Below the pieces are notes generated by a model, which was given only the letters and a program-made list of their open reading frames with translations, made no database searches and had not been told where the DNA came from. The translations under genes and the position numbers were made by a program. Shown here piece after piece: positions 48,967 through 59,179 of a DNA stretch of 64,000 nucleotides. The stretch is from Chitinophaga pinensis (GTDB lineage Bacteria > Bacteroidota > Bacteroidia > Chitinophagales > Chitinophagaceae): NCBI GenBank assembly GCA_945878115.1, contig CAMDVD010000005.1:1-64000 (forward strand), in the 5' to 3' direction. How positions within the stretch are numbered: position 1 is the first letter of the stretch; each line of letters begins with the position of its first letter.

Positions 48967-49737
48967 TTAGAAACGTTTACATAGTGTGTATCGTCGCGAT
49001 TGATTATCGTATAATTCACTTGGTATACCCCTTCCATCCTTAATTAAATTATACTTGTATTCATTTCCTTGGAATATAATTTTTATTAAATCAGGTTCAT
49101 ATCCACCTGAACTATATTTTGTCCATTCTCCACTTACTCTACTTACTATTTTTCCAGCAGAATTATACCTTATCATTACTGATGTTCCTCCATCAAATAA
49201 AGTAACTGCAATTGAGCCGTAACAAAAGGTGTAGTTATTATTTCGTGAATTGTTTTGATTCGAAACATTATCGTTATCTTCAGCAAATACATATCGTTTT
49301 TGTTGTACAACATTCCGTTTTTCGTGAGCAATATCCGTATTGTTCTCAGCCTTTTTTTCTGTGGTTAGTTCTTTATTCGCTTGAACTAATTCTCTATTAC
49401 AACCATACCAAATTCGCCCCTCTTTTTTACCATAAATTTCATAGTGAACCCAAGGGGCTATTTTTGCTTTTTTTACATCTTGGTTTACTTCTAAATATTT
49501 ATTTCTAGCATACTCACAGTTCTCAGGAAGGTTCTGTTTAATACAACTGTACCAAATTCTTCCCTCTTTTTTACCGTAAATTTCATAATGAACCCAAGGG
49601 TCCATCTTTGCGGTTTTTACATCTTGATTTACTTCTAAATATTTATTTCTAGCATACTCACAGTTCTCAGGAGGGTTCTGTCCAAAGGAAATGGTAAAAT
49701 TTATTAAAAATACCATTGTTAAAATTATGTATTTCAT
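48967..49737 (-). CDS. secreted protein with two near-identical ~43-aa repeats
   Basis: PENCEYARNKYLEVNQDVKTAKMDPWVHYEIYGKKEGRIWYSC repeated as PENCEYARNKYLEVNQDVKKAKIAPWVHYEIYGKKEGRIWYGC. Confidence 0.8.
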   Translation of the reverse strand: MKYIILTMVFLINFTISFGQNPPENCEYARNKYLEVNQDVKTAKMDPWVHYEIYGKKEGRIWYSCIKQNLPENCEYARNKYLEVNQDVKKAKIAPWVHYEIYGKKEGRIWYGCNRELVQANKELTTEKKAENNTDIAHEKRNVVQQKRYVFAEDNDNVSNQNNSRNNNYTFCYGSIAVTLFDGGTSVMIRYNSAGKIVSRVSGEWTKYSSGGYEPDLIKIIFQGNEYKYNLIKDGRGIPSELYDNQSRRYTLCKRF

Positions 49738-50082
49738 ATTTTAATTTTTATTTGTTTTTCCGGCAAAATACCGATGTATTATATTATTGCCAATTATATC
49801 TTTATAAATGAGTTACCTTTCAACTTGAGAATAACTCTTACCAATTTTTTCACTTAACCAAGTTTGCTTGATTCCTTTTTCTTCCATTACCTCTTTTATG
49901 CGGTTCATTGATTTGTATTAAAATGTAAATGTAACAAATCACGTATAAAAAAGTGGTTTATCCAACGAAAATCATATTGTATTTCAATATATATCAGATT
50001 GTAGTTATTGTTTCTTCAATTCTAAAGGAATTAGAATGACTAAATTTATAGAGGATACCGTAATCAATTAATGAAAAATAGT

Positions 50083-50107
50083 TGCATCTTTCGTCAATAA
50101 GGGGAGC
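50083..50107 (+). repeat. 25-bp perfect direct repeat, copy 1
   Basis: TGCATCTTTCGTCAATAAGGGGAGC, followed by hairpin GGGTTATACTTGTATAGTGTAACCCTTTTT. Confidence 0.9.
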
Positions 50108-50154
50108 ATATAAAAGTAAAAGGGTTATACTTGTATAGTGTAACCCTTTTTAGT

Positions 50155-50934
50155 TTAAAGCCTTTTAAGAATTGAAAAGGGTATTATTCTTAATAAGAGG
50201 GCAATTAACCTCCACCTCTTTGTGATATAAACCACCTTCTTTTTTTGTTTGATGGCTTCAAATATTTGTTCTGCAGCCTTTTGAACAGGAGCTACCCAAA
50301 AGAGACCTTCACTTTTTGCCATTGCGGTATCAACAAATCCTGGACGAGCATCTGTAATCGTGATACTTGAACCATATTTCTTTGCATTTATTCTCAACCC
50401 CTCCAGATAATTTATTTGATATGCCTTTGTAGCATTATATGATGGGGCAATTCCGTTTCCCCTAATTCCTGCAATAGAACTAATGTTAACGAGATGACCA
50501 TATCCTTGTACTTTAAAATAACGTAAAGCCCAGTCAGCAATACACGTAAATCCTTGAATGTTAGTTTTGATTACACTATGCTCAACATCAAAATTTAAGT
50601 TTTTATTCTCATCGCCGATTCCAGCTGAAATAATAAATAAATCCAAGCCACCCATCAGATGAACCAATTCATTACAGGTTGACTCTAAAGTTGATAAATC
50701 CTGAACATCCATTTTTTTAAAGACAATTTTACTGGTCTCTTGTGTCTTTATGGATTGAAATAATTCCTCACGCCTTCCGGTTACACCCACTGCATAACCT
50801 TTTAGTAAAATTATCTCGGCCAATGATTTTCCAATCCCACTTGTTGCCCCTATAATAATAGCTTTTTTCATTTGTACAAAAGTAGATAAACAAAGTATGA
50901 ATGGCAACTTTCTGCAATTTTGCATGAAGTTCAA
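50155..50934 (-). CDS. SDR family oxidoreductase; start probably at 50869
   Basis: MKKAIIIGATSGIGKSLAEIILLKGYAVGVTGRR; NISSIAGIRGNGIAPSYNATKAYQ. Confidence 0.92.
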   Translation of the reverse strand: MNFMQNCRKLPFILCLSTFVQMKKAIIIGATSGIGKSLAEIILLKGYAVGVTGRREELFQSIKTQETSKIVFKKMDVQDLSTLESTCNELVHLMGGLDLFIISAGIGDENKNLNFDVEHSVIKTNIQGFTCIADWALRYFKVQGYGHLVNISSIAGIRGNGIAPSYNATKAYQINYLEGLRINAKKYGSSITITDARPGFVDTAMAKSEGLFWVAPVQKAAEQIFEAIKQKKKVVYITKRWRLIALLLRIIPFSILKRL

Positions 50935-50980
50935 CCCTTTAATTTCCTGATTGTAACATACTCAATCATCGAATTATAGC

Positions 50981-51005
50981 TGCATCTTTCGTCAATAAGG
51001 GGAGC
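50981..51005 (+). repeat. 25-bp perfect direct repeat, copy 2
   Basis: TGCATCTTTCGTCAATAAGGGGAGC, followed by hairpin ACAAGCCATCAGAAATGATGGCTTGTTCTTTT. Confidence 0.9.
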
Positions 51006-51116
51006 GAAGAAGACAAGCCATCAGAAATGATGGCTTGTTCTTTTATATTCAATGAATTAGGGCGGTTGCCTCTTTTCTTTTTTCTTTGATTAACTTTATT
51101 GCCTATTTTTTAATTT

Positions 51117-51932
51117 GTGATAAAGACTTTCGCTCCATCTTCTCCGATTCTGAAAAAGTATATTGAATGCTTTTACCTTTATGAAGGCAAATCGACCTCG
51201 AAATTTAGTTATATAGCTTTTCCTCATTTTAATACAGGGCTTTCATTTTTCAAGGGAGCTTCAATTATAAGGGAACAATGGCGTATTGGAATTTCGGAAA
51301 GCAGAGATGCAGCTGTACACATTGAAATACTAGGCAAATACACGAGCCCGCTAAAAATAGATTACAAGGGAAAAGTTCAGGAAATTTCTATTGTATTTAA
51401 ACCATTAGGTCTGAATCGTTTTGTTAGAGATAGTTATCAATCTATTGCACCTCATTTTTCTCAACAATTTACAAATAATGTTTGGGGCGATTTTGGGGAA
51501 AATCTGTTTTCTGGAGATGATGACTTAAGTAATTTGGAATCATTTTTACTTTCTCAATATACTGAAATTCAAGATTTGGCTCGAATTGAAGAGTCACTGA
51601 AAAATTTAGAAAACAGTAATGATGAAACTTCCATCGCTACTCTTGCTATCCTGCTTGGATATAATCAAAAAACCTTCCAAAGACATTTTAAAAAATATAT
51701 GGGTTGTACGCCGATTGAATATCGTAGAATATGCAGATTTAGACACGCCTTGACTAATAAGTTGAATAACGCCCAATTAAAAAATTTAACCGAATTAACC
51801 TATGAAGGTGGGTATTTCGACCAATCTTATTTTATCAAAGAATTCCATAAACTTACCAATCATAATCCTACAGATTTTTTTAAGGCAGCAAGTAAAGTAG
51901 ATGGCGATAAGATAGTTTGGGTAATAAAGTAG
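51117..51932 (+). CDS. AraC-family transcriptional regulator
   Basis: 271 aa; TSIATLAILLGYNQKTFQRHFKKYMGCTPIEYRRICRFRHAL...YFDQSYFIKEFHKLTNHNPTDFFK. Confidence 0.93.
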   Translation: MIKTFAPSSPILKKYIECFYLYEGKSTSKFSYIAFPHFNTGLSFFKGASIIREQWRIGISESRDAAVHIEILGKYTSPLKIDYKGKVQEISIVFKPLGLNRFVRDSYQSIAPHFSQQFTNNVWGDFGENLFSGDDDLSNLESFLLSQYTEIQDLARIEESLKNLENSNDETSIATLAILLGYNQKTFQRHFKKYMGCTPIEYRRICRFRHALTNKLNNAQLKNLTELTYEGGYFDQSYFIKEFHKLTNHNPTDFFKAASKVDGDKIVWVIK

Positions 51933-51998
51933 TGTCCAAAAAGTACAATTTTGAGTAGTTGGGGCTTTCTAATTTTGGGCTAAATAAAATAATTCAAA

Positions 51999-52241
51999 AT
52001 GAAAACTCCCATTAACAAATTTCTTTATGTTGGATTTCTAATCTTAGGAATTTACCAAGCCATGTTTACCAAAGATTATATCCAAGCGGCATCTTCTCTT
52101 GGAATCGGAATGGCATTTGATCCTTTTAATCCAGAGCAAAAATGGAATGATAGGCCTACTTGGCAGAAGGCGGTTTTAATCATTCACCTTGCTTTCGTCG
52201 CAGCAATGTTCGGATTGGGAATTGGTTTGAATGACAAATAA
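51999..52241 (+). CDS. small membrane protein
   Basis: 80 aa, two hydrophobic segments. Confidence 0.6.
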   Translation: MKTPINKFLYVGFLILGIYQAMFTKDYIQAASSLGIGMAFDPFNPEQKWNDRPTWQKAVLIIHLAFVAAMFGLGIGLNDK

Positions 52242-52345
52242 ACTTGCTTTTATTGATATGCAGTTTAACCTATTAATTTTCTGGATGTTACAATCAATCA
52301 AAGCATTTTAGTGTGAACTTTCGTTCAAAAGGTGAACAAAATGGA

Positions 52346-52376
52346 AAGCTCCAAATTTCAAAGGGGCTTTTTTAGT
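52346..52376 (+). terminator. intrinsic terminator
   Basis: AAAGCTCC-aaatttcaaa-GGGGCTTTTTTAG. Confidence 0.65.
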
Positions 52377-52554
52377 TTTATCTAAAACCTGTTAAATGCC
52401 TTCCGGGCTTGAAGCATTTGCGCTTTTGTAAGAAAAGTGGAAGGGTTACTGGAAATAGGATAATTTACTGGATAAATATTTCGTTGCAGAATAGGCACTA
52501 CATTATTCTCAAAATGGGTTCGAGAATAGAGCATTCTGTTGAGCAGAATTAACA

Positions 52555-52588
52555 AGGGGTTCAACGATTAAAAGTTGGACCCCTTTTT
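52555..52588 (+). terminator. intrinsic terminator
   Basis: GGGGTTCAAC-gattaaaa-GTTGGACCCCTTTTTT, 10-bp stem. Confidence 0.75.
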
Positions 52589-52856
52589 TGCCAATTGGAA
52601 GAGGGATTCTCTATTCTGTAAATTGTAAATACTTGATCCGCATTTTTAGTATTATCCGTTAAATCCTTTTATCGGACTACATCTTGGTTCCGACATTAGT
52701 GCGATTGCACCTTGGTCTTAACACTTTCAAGTACACCTTCTTCACTATTTGTTATCAAATTATTACTAATTATCTAAACTAAATTCTAAAAAAAGTTCGT
52801 TCTTTGCGGGAATCTTTGCAAAACCAAATTTCATTCATCATCAAATTATTAATTAA

Positions 52857-53519
52857 TTGTTAGCTTTAGGTAAACAAATACAAACTATCATAAGGGAGTG
52901 GCGTTCTAGTTTTAGAGAGCCTTCTTTTGCTTGGAAGATTCTATTGATGCCCGGTTTGTTTTTTGTATATTCCGCTATTACCCAAAAACTTGGCAATTTC
53001 GTAGAAATGCGCAAGGGCGTGGTTCTTGATGATAAATTGTTGTACTGGTTTCCAAGTTATGATTTCTCTTTTTATATTTTTATTCTATTGTATTCTTCTC
53101 TGACACTGGTTGTCCTAACGCATTTAGATAAACCAAAAATCATTTTACGAATTATAGAAATGCACTTTTTGGTTGCTGTTGTTCGTCAACTTTGTATATT
53201 GCTCATTGCACTCGATCCACCTTCCGGAATTATTGTTTTACGTGATGTATTTTTAGAAAATACCGTTTACCCACGCAATTCCCCATTGACTAAAGATTTG
53301 TTTTTTAGTGGTCATGTTGCGAGTATATTCCTTTATTTTTTATGTGCCGAGAAAAAATTTGTCAAGAGATTTTTGATTTCTGCAACTTTCTTGATGAGTT
53401 TTATGATACTGAGTATGCGTGTTCATTATACCTATGATGTATATGGCGCTATATTTTTTACTTACCTTATTTACAAAGTCCCAAGTTGGATACGCAGTAG
53501 AGAAATGGTGATGCGCTAA
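52857..53519 (+). CDS. PAP2-like (sphingomyelin synthase/IPC synthase-type) membrane phosphatase
   Basis: 220 aa; TKDLFFSGHVASIFLYFLC, MRVHYTYDVYGAIFFTYLIY. Confidence 0.8.
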   Translation: MLALGKQIQTIIREWRSSFREPSFAWKILLMPGLFFVYSAITQKLGNFVEMRKGVVLDDKLLYWFPSYDFSFYIFILLYSSLTLVVLTHLDKPKIILRIIEMHFLVAVVRQLCILLIALDPPSGIIVLRDVFLENTVYPRNSPLTKDLFFSGHVASIFLYFLCAEKKFVKRFLISATFLMSFMILSMRVHYTYDVYGAIFFTYLIYKVPSWIRSREMVMR

Positions 53520-53589
53520 GTGTATACCAAATTTGTAGATTGTTTCTTTTTGAACAAAGATTTCCCTGTAATTTATTATTTTCGATGCC

Positions 53590-54042
53590 ATGAGAGCGAT
53601 TATTCAACGTGTGAAACATGCTAGTGTAAGTATTGATGGCAAACTAACAGCAACAATTGAACAAGGCTTATTGGTATTATTAGGCATTGAAGCAGAAGAT
53701 TCCGCAGAAGATATTGCATGGTTAAGTGCGAAAATTGTACAAATGCGCATTTTCAATGACCAACAACATTTGATGAATTTATCACTACTCGATGTACAAG
53801 GAAGTATTTTGGTGGTAAGTCAATTCACCTTACACGCTTCAACCAAAAAAGGAAATCGTCCTTCCTTTATTCTTGCAGCCAAACCAAATATCGCTATTCC
53901 TTTATATGAAGCCATGATTGTACAATTGGAAAAGGATTCGGGTAGAAAAATTCAGACAGGCAGCTTTGGTGCAGATATGCAAGTTTCATTAGTAAATGAC
54001 GGTCCCGTGACTATCTTTATTGACTCAAAACAAAAACAATAA
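53590..54042 (+). CDS. dtd: D-aminoacyl-tRNA deacylase
   Basis: 150 aa; MRAIIQRVKHASVSIDGK; GNRPSF; VSLVNDGPVTIFIDS. Confidence 0.96.
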   Translation: MRAIIQRVKHASVSIDGKLTATIEQGLLVLLGIEAEDSAEDIAWLSAKIVQMRIFNDQQHLMNLSLLDVQGSILVVSQFTLHASTKKGNRPSFILAAKPNIAIPLYEAMIVQLEKDSGRKIQTGSFGADMQVSLVNDGPVTIFIDSKQKQ

Positions 54043-54045
54043 AAT

Positions 54046-54372
54046 ATGCAACTGCAAGAATTGCAACAAGAAGTAGACGTTTGGATAAAAACCTATGGTG
54101 TACGCTATTTCAACCACTTGACGAATTTAGGCATATTGATGGAAGAGGTTGGCGAACTATCTCGCATCATGGTACGCACCTATGGGGAACAAAGTTCTAA
54201 ACCACAAGAGAATACAAAAAATATTGCCGATGAAATGGCTGATATACTTTGGGTTTTAACTGCTTTGGCAAATCAATGCGATGTAAACCTAGAAGAAGCC
54301 ATGAAAAAAAATTTAGAAAAGAAAACGAATCGTGATAAAGCAAGACATCAGGAAAACCCAAAATTGATATAA
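54046..54372 (+). CDS. MazG-like nucleotide pyrophosphohydrolase
   Basis: 108 aa; NLGILMEEVGELSRIMVRTYGEQ...IADEMADILWVLTALANQCDVNLEEAMKKNLEKK. Confidence 0.92.
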   Translation: MQLQELQQEVDVWIKTYGVRYFNHLTNLGILMEEVGELSRIMVRTYGEQSSKPQENTKNIADEMADILWVLTALANQCDVNLEEAMKKNLEKKTNRDKARHQENPKLI

Positions 54373-54540
54373 AACGATAGCGTATTTTTTAATAAAAAAT
54401 AAATGCCAATGCTCGCATAGATTATTCTTAAATTTCTTGAAAATATTTTATTTAAAAATTAGTTTTGCCTACCCATGAAAAAAAAGAAAGTCTCTAAACA
54501 TTATCCTTCATCGAACACGAAAATTTCCATTGGATAAGAT

Positions 54541-55977
54541 ATGCTTTTTAACTCTATTGAATTCGCCATTTTCTTACCCATTATTTTTGCACTGTATTGG
54601 TTTGTGGATCCTAAAAGTGTAAGGGTTCAAAATATATTATTATTAGTTGCGAGTTATTATTTTTATGCTTGTTGGGATTGGCGCTTTTTATTTCTATTGG
54701 TGTTTTCTACTTTACTAGATTATTACACAGGAATAAAAATGCATGAAGCAAGTACTGTCAAATTAAAAAAAATATGGCTCTGGATTAGTATCGGAATTAA
54801 TTTGGGCTTCCTTGGCGTTTTTAAATATTACAACTTTTTTGCTACTTCTTTTGAAAGTGCCTTGTCTGAAATAGGCTTGCATGTTAATCTGTGGACTATC
54901 CAAGTCATATTACCAGTTGGGATTTCATTCTATACTTTCCATGGATTATCCTATGTGATTGATATTTATAAAAATAAAATCAAACCAGAAAGGAACTTTA
55001 TCGATTATACTTTATTCGTAAGTTTTTTTCCATTGCTTGTTGCTGGACCTATTGAAAGGGCAACCCATCTTTTACCCCAAATTCAAAGAGAAAGAACTTT
55101 CGATTATACAAAGGCGATTGATGGCTTGCGTCAAATATTATGGGGACTTTTTAAAAAAATAGTAATTGCAGATCAGTGTGCAATTTATGCCAATCAAATT
55201 TTTGCAAACTCAGCAGATTATTCTGGTAGTGCGCTTTTACTTGGCGCTTTATTTTTTACATTTCAAATCTATGGCGACTTCTCAGGCTATTCTGACATTG
55301 CTATTGGTACGGCGAAATTGTTTGGTATTGATCTTTTAAGAAATTTTGCATTCCCTTATTTCTCCAGAGATATAGCAGAGTTTTGGCGCAGATGGCATAT
55401 TTCATTATCTAGTTGGTTTAGGGATTATTTATACATTCCCCTAGGAGGTAGTAAGGGCGGTACTTGGACCAAAGTAAGAAATACATTTATCATATTTATC
55501 ATCAGTGGCTTTTGGCATGGTGCCAATTGGACTTTTCTTGTTTGGGGCTTTTTAAACGCATTGTATATCATGCCTTCCATTGTATTAAAATCCAATAGAA
55601 ATCATTTGGATATCATTGCACAAGGAAAATATTTACCTAGCTTTCGTGAGTTCGGAGGTATGCTCATTACATTTTTGCTCACTGTATTAGCTTGGATATT
55701 TTTTAGATCTGAGGATTTGACACAAGCTATCCAGTATATTTCTACTATAGCATCACCTTCCTTATTCACAATACCAACGTTTAGGCCATTTGTTCTTTTT
55801 TTATTCTTGCTTTTCTTTTTCGGTATAGAATGGATAGGCAGGGAACAACAATTTGCATTGGCAAAAATAGGCGAGCGTTGGCCTTCTTGGTTAAGATGGA
55901 TCATGTACTATGCTTTTATCATTGCTATATTTGCCTTCGTGGGTAAAGAGCAACAATTTATTTATTTTCAATTTTAA
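54541..55977 (+). CDS. MBOAT family O-acyltransferase (AlgI/DltB-like)
   Basis: 478 aa; FGIDLLRNFAFPYFSRDIAEFWRRWHISLSSWFRDYLYIPLGGSKGG; SGFWHGANWTFLVWG. Confidence 0.95.
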   Translation: MLFNSIEFAIFLPIIFALYWFVDPKSVRVQNILLLVASYYFYACWDWRFLFLLVFSTLLDYYTGIKMHEASTVKLKKIWLWISIGINLGFLGVFKYYNFFATSFESALSEIGLHVNLWTIQVILPVGISFYTFHGLSYVIDIYKNKIKPERNFIDYTLFVSFFPLLVAGPIERATHLLPQIQRERTFDYTKAIDGLRQILWGLFKKIVIADQCAIYANQIFANSADYSGSALLLGALFFTFQIYGDFSGYSDIAIGTAKLFGIDLLRNFAFPYFSRDIAEFWRRWHISLSSWFRDYLYIPLGGSKGGTWTKVRNTFIIFIISGFWHGANWTFLVWGFLNALYIMPSIVLKSNRNHLDIIAQGKYLPSFREFGGMLITFLLTVLAWIFFRSEDLTQAIQYISTIASPSLFTIPTFRPFVLFLFLLFFFGIEWIGREQQFALAKIGERWPSWLRWIMYYAFIIAIFAFVGKEQQFIYFQF

Positions 55978-55980
55978 AGA

Positions 55981-56991
55981 ATGCGAAAATTTATTCGAAG
56001 AGTATTTCATTTTTTCTTAGTTGCTGGTATAGCTATGTCCTTATTGTTGATTAGTTATATTTGTTTTGATCCTTTTGTGGTATTGAAAAAAATATACTAT
56101 CATTCAATTCCAATCGGCAATCCTAATCGCGATTATTTATCAACTGAATTATTTTTAAAAAATTATAAGACATACCGGTTCAACTCCTTTATTTTTGGGA
56201 GTTCTAGAACATTGGCATATCGAATTGACTCATGGGAAAAGTACTTGTCAAAAGAAGCTAAACCTTTCAAATTTGACGCTTATGGGGAGACTATTTATGG
56301 CATCTATACGAAGATGAAATTTTTAGATAAGTTAAATGTAAAGATGGATAATGCCTTACTTATTTTTTGTAGAAATATCACATTTCAACGTCCGCATAAT
56401 TCGGATAATCATTTAACCATCAAACATCCAGCAACTTCTGGTGAAAGCGAGTGGATGTTTCATTGGGCGTTTTTTAAAGCCTATTTGAATCCGAATTATT
56501 TCTTTGAATTTTTATGGCATAAAATCACTGGCAAACAAAAAGTGATAGACGCCGAAATGTTGCATTTAAATAAAATGACCTTTGATTCTGTTCGCAATGA
56601 AATGGATTTGAAAGCCAAAGAGAATTCCATTAATTTGGGGATGAATGTTTATTATATGGAAAAGAAAAATCTGTTTTATAAACGCAAAGGAGAATTGCTA
56701 GATCCGAAGTCAAAAATTAGAAAGACACAATTGTTTATGTTGAAGGAGATAAAAAGATTGCTTGAAAAACACAATACCAACTATAGAATTGTCATCAGCC
56801 CTTTGTACGAACAAATGAAATTTAGTGTAGAAGACAGGCGAATTTTAAAGCAATTATTTGGCGATCATATCCATGATTTCTCTGGTAAAAATTATTTTAC
56901 CGATGATGTGACGCATTATTACGAAGCCAGCCATTATCGACCTATGGTAGGTGATAGTATTTTATCTATTATTTATGCAGATAAAAAATAA
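55981..56991 (+). CDS. hypothetical membrane-anchored protein, probable partner of the MBOAT acyltransferase
   Basis: 336 aa; N-term TM; FIFGSSRTLAY; 3 nt after MBOAT stop. Confidence 0.7.
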   Translation: MRKFIRRVFHFFLVAGIAMSLLLISYICFDPFVVLKKIYYHSIPIGNPNRDYLSTELFLKNYKTYRFNSFIFGSSRTLAYRIDSWEKYLSKEAKPFKFDAYGETIYGIYTKMKFLDKLNVKMDNALLIFCRNITFQRPHNSDNHLTIKHPATSGESEWMFHWAFFKAYLNPNYFFEFLWHKITGKQKVIDAEMLHLNKMTFDSVRNEMDLKAKENSINLGMNVYYMEKKNLFYKRKGELLDPKSKIRKTQLFMLKEIKRLLEKHNTNYRIVISPLYEQMKFSVEDRRILKQLFGDHIHDFSGKNYFTDDVTHYYEASHYRPMVGDSILSIIYADKK

Positions 56992-57033
56992 AGCTATTTA
57001 AAAAGCTGGCGAAACTAAATTTAATGCTACAGT

Positions 57034-57120
57034 AGGGCGGCACACACGCTTTTCGTTCCAATCTTTTTGCTTGCTACGCCGCAAAAAGGATTTCCACTGC
57101 AATCGTTGCCGCAATACAAC
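57034..57120 (-). repeat. dispersed structured repeat, copy 2 (opposite orientation)
   Basis: Reverse complement TTGCGGCAACGATTGCAGTGGAAATCCTTTTTGC-ggcgtagcaa-GCAAAAAGATTGGAACGAAAAGCGTGTGTGCCGCCC. Confidence 0.85.
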
Positions 57121-57259
57121 TGCATCTAAGATTCTCCATTTTTAGAATATGTTTAGTTTGATCTAAAAGCTTAGTTATCTTAGTCCATTGCCTAATTATT
57201 GAAAATTTATCCCCTTGGTATTACTTGTTTTTTAGTAGGTTTGCAGCTTTCAAAAAGCC

Positions 57260-58279
57260 ATGCAAAAAAGGCATACTCTAATTTTATTTTATTTTATATT
57301 TTGTTCCTGCGGATATTTCTCATCCTCTACAAGTAGCCATGGCAGCAGTAATGTAGATAAATTTCCAGAACTTGCCTCTGTAAATAGTCAAATTGAGAAA
57401 TCACCTAAAAATGCTTCCTTACTGTATCAAAGAGGAATGATTTTGTCCAAGTTGAAACAAGATTCATTAGCGATTCTGGATTTTCAGAATGCCATTAAAA
57501 TAGATAGCAATAAGGCAGATTATTATAGCGCCATTGGCAATATCCTATTTGAACATAAAGACATCGCAGGAAGTGCTGTGTGGTTGGCAAAGGCAGTTGC
57601 ACTCAATCCTTCAGATGAGATGGCGCATTTAAAAATGGCGAAATTATTTCTATACACTGGCGAATACCCAAAAGCATTTACTGAAATTAATACGGTATTG
57701 CGAGGTAATGTATATAATCCTGAAGCCTATTTTTTAAAAGGGATGTGCTATAAAAATATGAAGGATTCCAATAAGGCAATTTCCAGTTTTCAAACCGCTG
57801 TGCAAACAGATCCTAAGTATGCGGATGCTTATATGCAATTGGCCTTAATTTACCAAGCCAAGAAGGATCCAGTGTCGTTGCGATATTTTGAAAATGCATA
57901 TCAAGCCGATACAAGCAATTTAGAATCTTTGTATGGAGCAGCCATGTATTGGCAAGACCAAGAAAAGTTTGCGGAAGCAAAAAAAGTATTTACAAGAATT
58001 GTGTATATCGATCGACAATACCCAAAAGCATTTTTTAATATGGGCTGGATGCTATTGCAAGAAGACAGTACAGAAAAGGCCATTCGCCAATTTGATATTG
58101 CTATACAAGTAAAACCAGATTACGCTGAAGCATATTATAATCGTGGACTGTGTTACGAAATCAGAAATGAGAAGACACAAGCCATTGCTGATTATAAACA
58201 AGCGTTAATTTTTTCACCTGACTTTGCTTTGTGTAAGACTGCTTTGCAGCGAGTCCAAATGCAAAATCCCAAACTTTAA
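57260..58279 (+). CDS. TPR lipoprotein
   Basis: 339 aa; lipobox FIFCSCG; seven or more TPRs. Confidence 0.9.
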   Translation: MQKRHTLILFYFIFCSCGYFSSSTSSHGSSNVDKFPELASVNSQIEKSPKNASLLYQRGMILSKLKQDSLAILDFQNAIKIDSNKADYYSAIGNILFEHKDIAGSAVWLAKAVALNPSDEMAHLKMAKLFLYTGEYPKAFTEINTVLRGNVYNPEAYFLKGMCYKNMKDSNKAISSFQTAVQTDPKYADAYMQLALIYQAKKDPVSLRYFENAYQADTSNLESLYGAAMYWQDQEKFAEAKKVFTRIVYIDRQYPKAFFNMGWMLLQEDSTEKAIRQFDIAIQVKPDYAEAYYNRGLCYEIRNEKTQAIADYKQALIFSPDFALCKTALQRVQMQNPKL

Positions 58280-58390
58280 AATTCCAAATTCCAAAGGTCA
58301 AGTACGAAATCCCAAATATTAAAATTTCAAATTGCTCAATACTAACTACTCAATACAAACTACTAATTACTCACTACTAACTACTCAAAA

Positions 58391-59038
58391 ATGGCACTCA
58401 TAGCTCCTTCCATTCTTTCTGCTAATTTTTTAAAATTAAGCGACGACATCCACATGATTAATGAATCACAAGCAGATTGGTTTCATCTGGATGTGATGGA
58501 TGGCCGTTTTGTACCGAATATTAGTTTCGGTTTTCCTGTTATTGCAGCGATTAAAAAAGAAGCACGCAAGACACTAGATGTGCATTTAATGATAGAAGAG
58601 CCAGGTAAATATGCTGAAGAATTTAAAAATGCTGGTGCGGATATATTAAGTGTGCACATTGAAGCTTGTTCTCATTTGCATCGAAATTTGCAACAAATAA
58701 AAAGTCTGGGTATGCAAGCAGGAGTTGCTATTAATCCGCATACACCAGTTCAAAACATGTTTGACGTATTGCACGACATTGATGTGGTTTGTATGATGAG
58801 TGTAAATCCTGGTTTTGGCGGACAAAAATTCATTGCACATACCATTGAGAAAATAAAAACCTTGAAAGCAGAAATAGTGCGTAGAGGTTTGTCTACATTA
58901 ATCGAAATTGATGGTGGTGTAACATTAGAGAATGCCTCATCTATTATTGCAGCAGGTGCAGATGTTTTGGTAGCAGGTAATACCGTATTCTCTACTTCTG
59001 ACCCAAGCGATACAATTGCGAAATTGAAAGGGATGTAA
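58391..59038 (+). CDS. rpe: ribulose-phosphate 3-epimerase
   Basis: 215 aa; IAPSILSANFLKLSDDI, WFHLDVMDGRFVPNISFG, MSVNPGFGGQKFI, EIDGGV. Confidence 0.97.
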   Translation: MALIAPSILSANFLKLSDDIHMINESQADWFHLDVMDGRFVPNISFGFPVIAAIKKEARKTLDVHLMIEEPGKYAEEFKNAGADILSVHIEACSHLHRNLQQIKSLGMQAGVAINPHTPVQNMFDVLHDIDVVCMMSVNPGFGGQKFIAHTIEKIKTLKAEIVRRGLSTLIEIDGGVTLENASSIIAAGADVLVAGNTVFSTSDPSDTIAKLKGM

Positions 59039-59179
59039 ATCTGCCAGCCGATGGATGCTGAGCGCAGCCGAAGTATGGATACTGAGCGCAGTCGATGTAA
59101 CCTGTTATAAATACAAATGACACGGGTTGCAAACCCGCGCCAGCCAATATCTGTAGAATATGCATCAATATTTACTTGC

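Noticed and set aside
58280-58390. ACTACTCA-rich tract (also near 39450-39500) as a regulatory array
   Set aside because: Low-complexity intergenic sequence with irregular spacing; no evidence of a defined unit.
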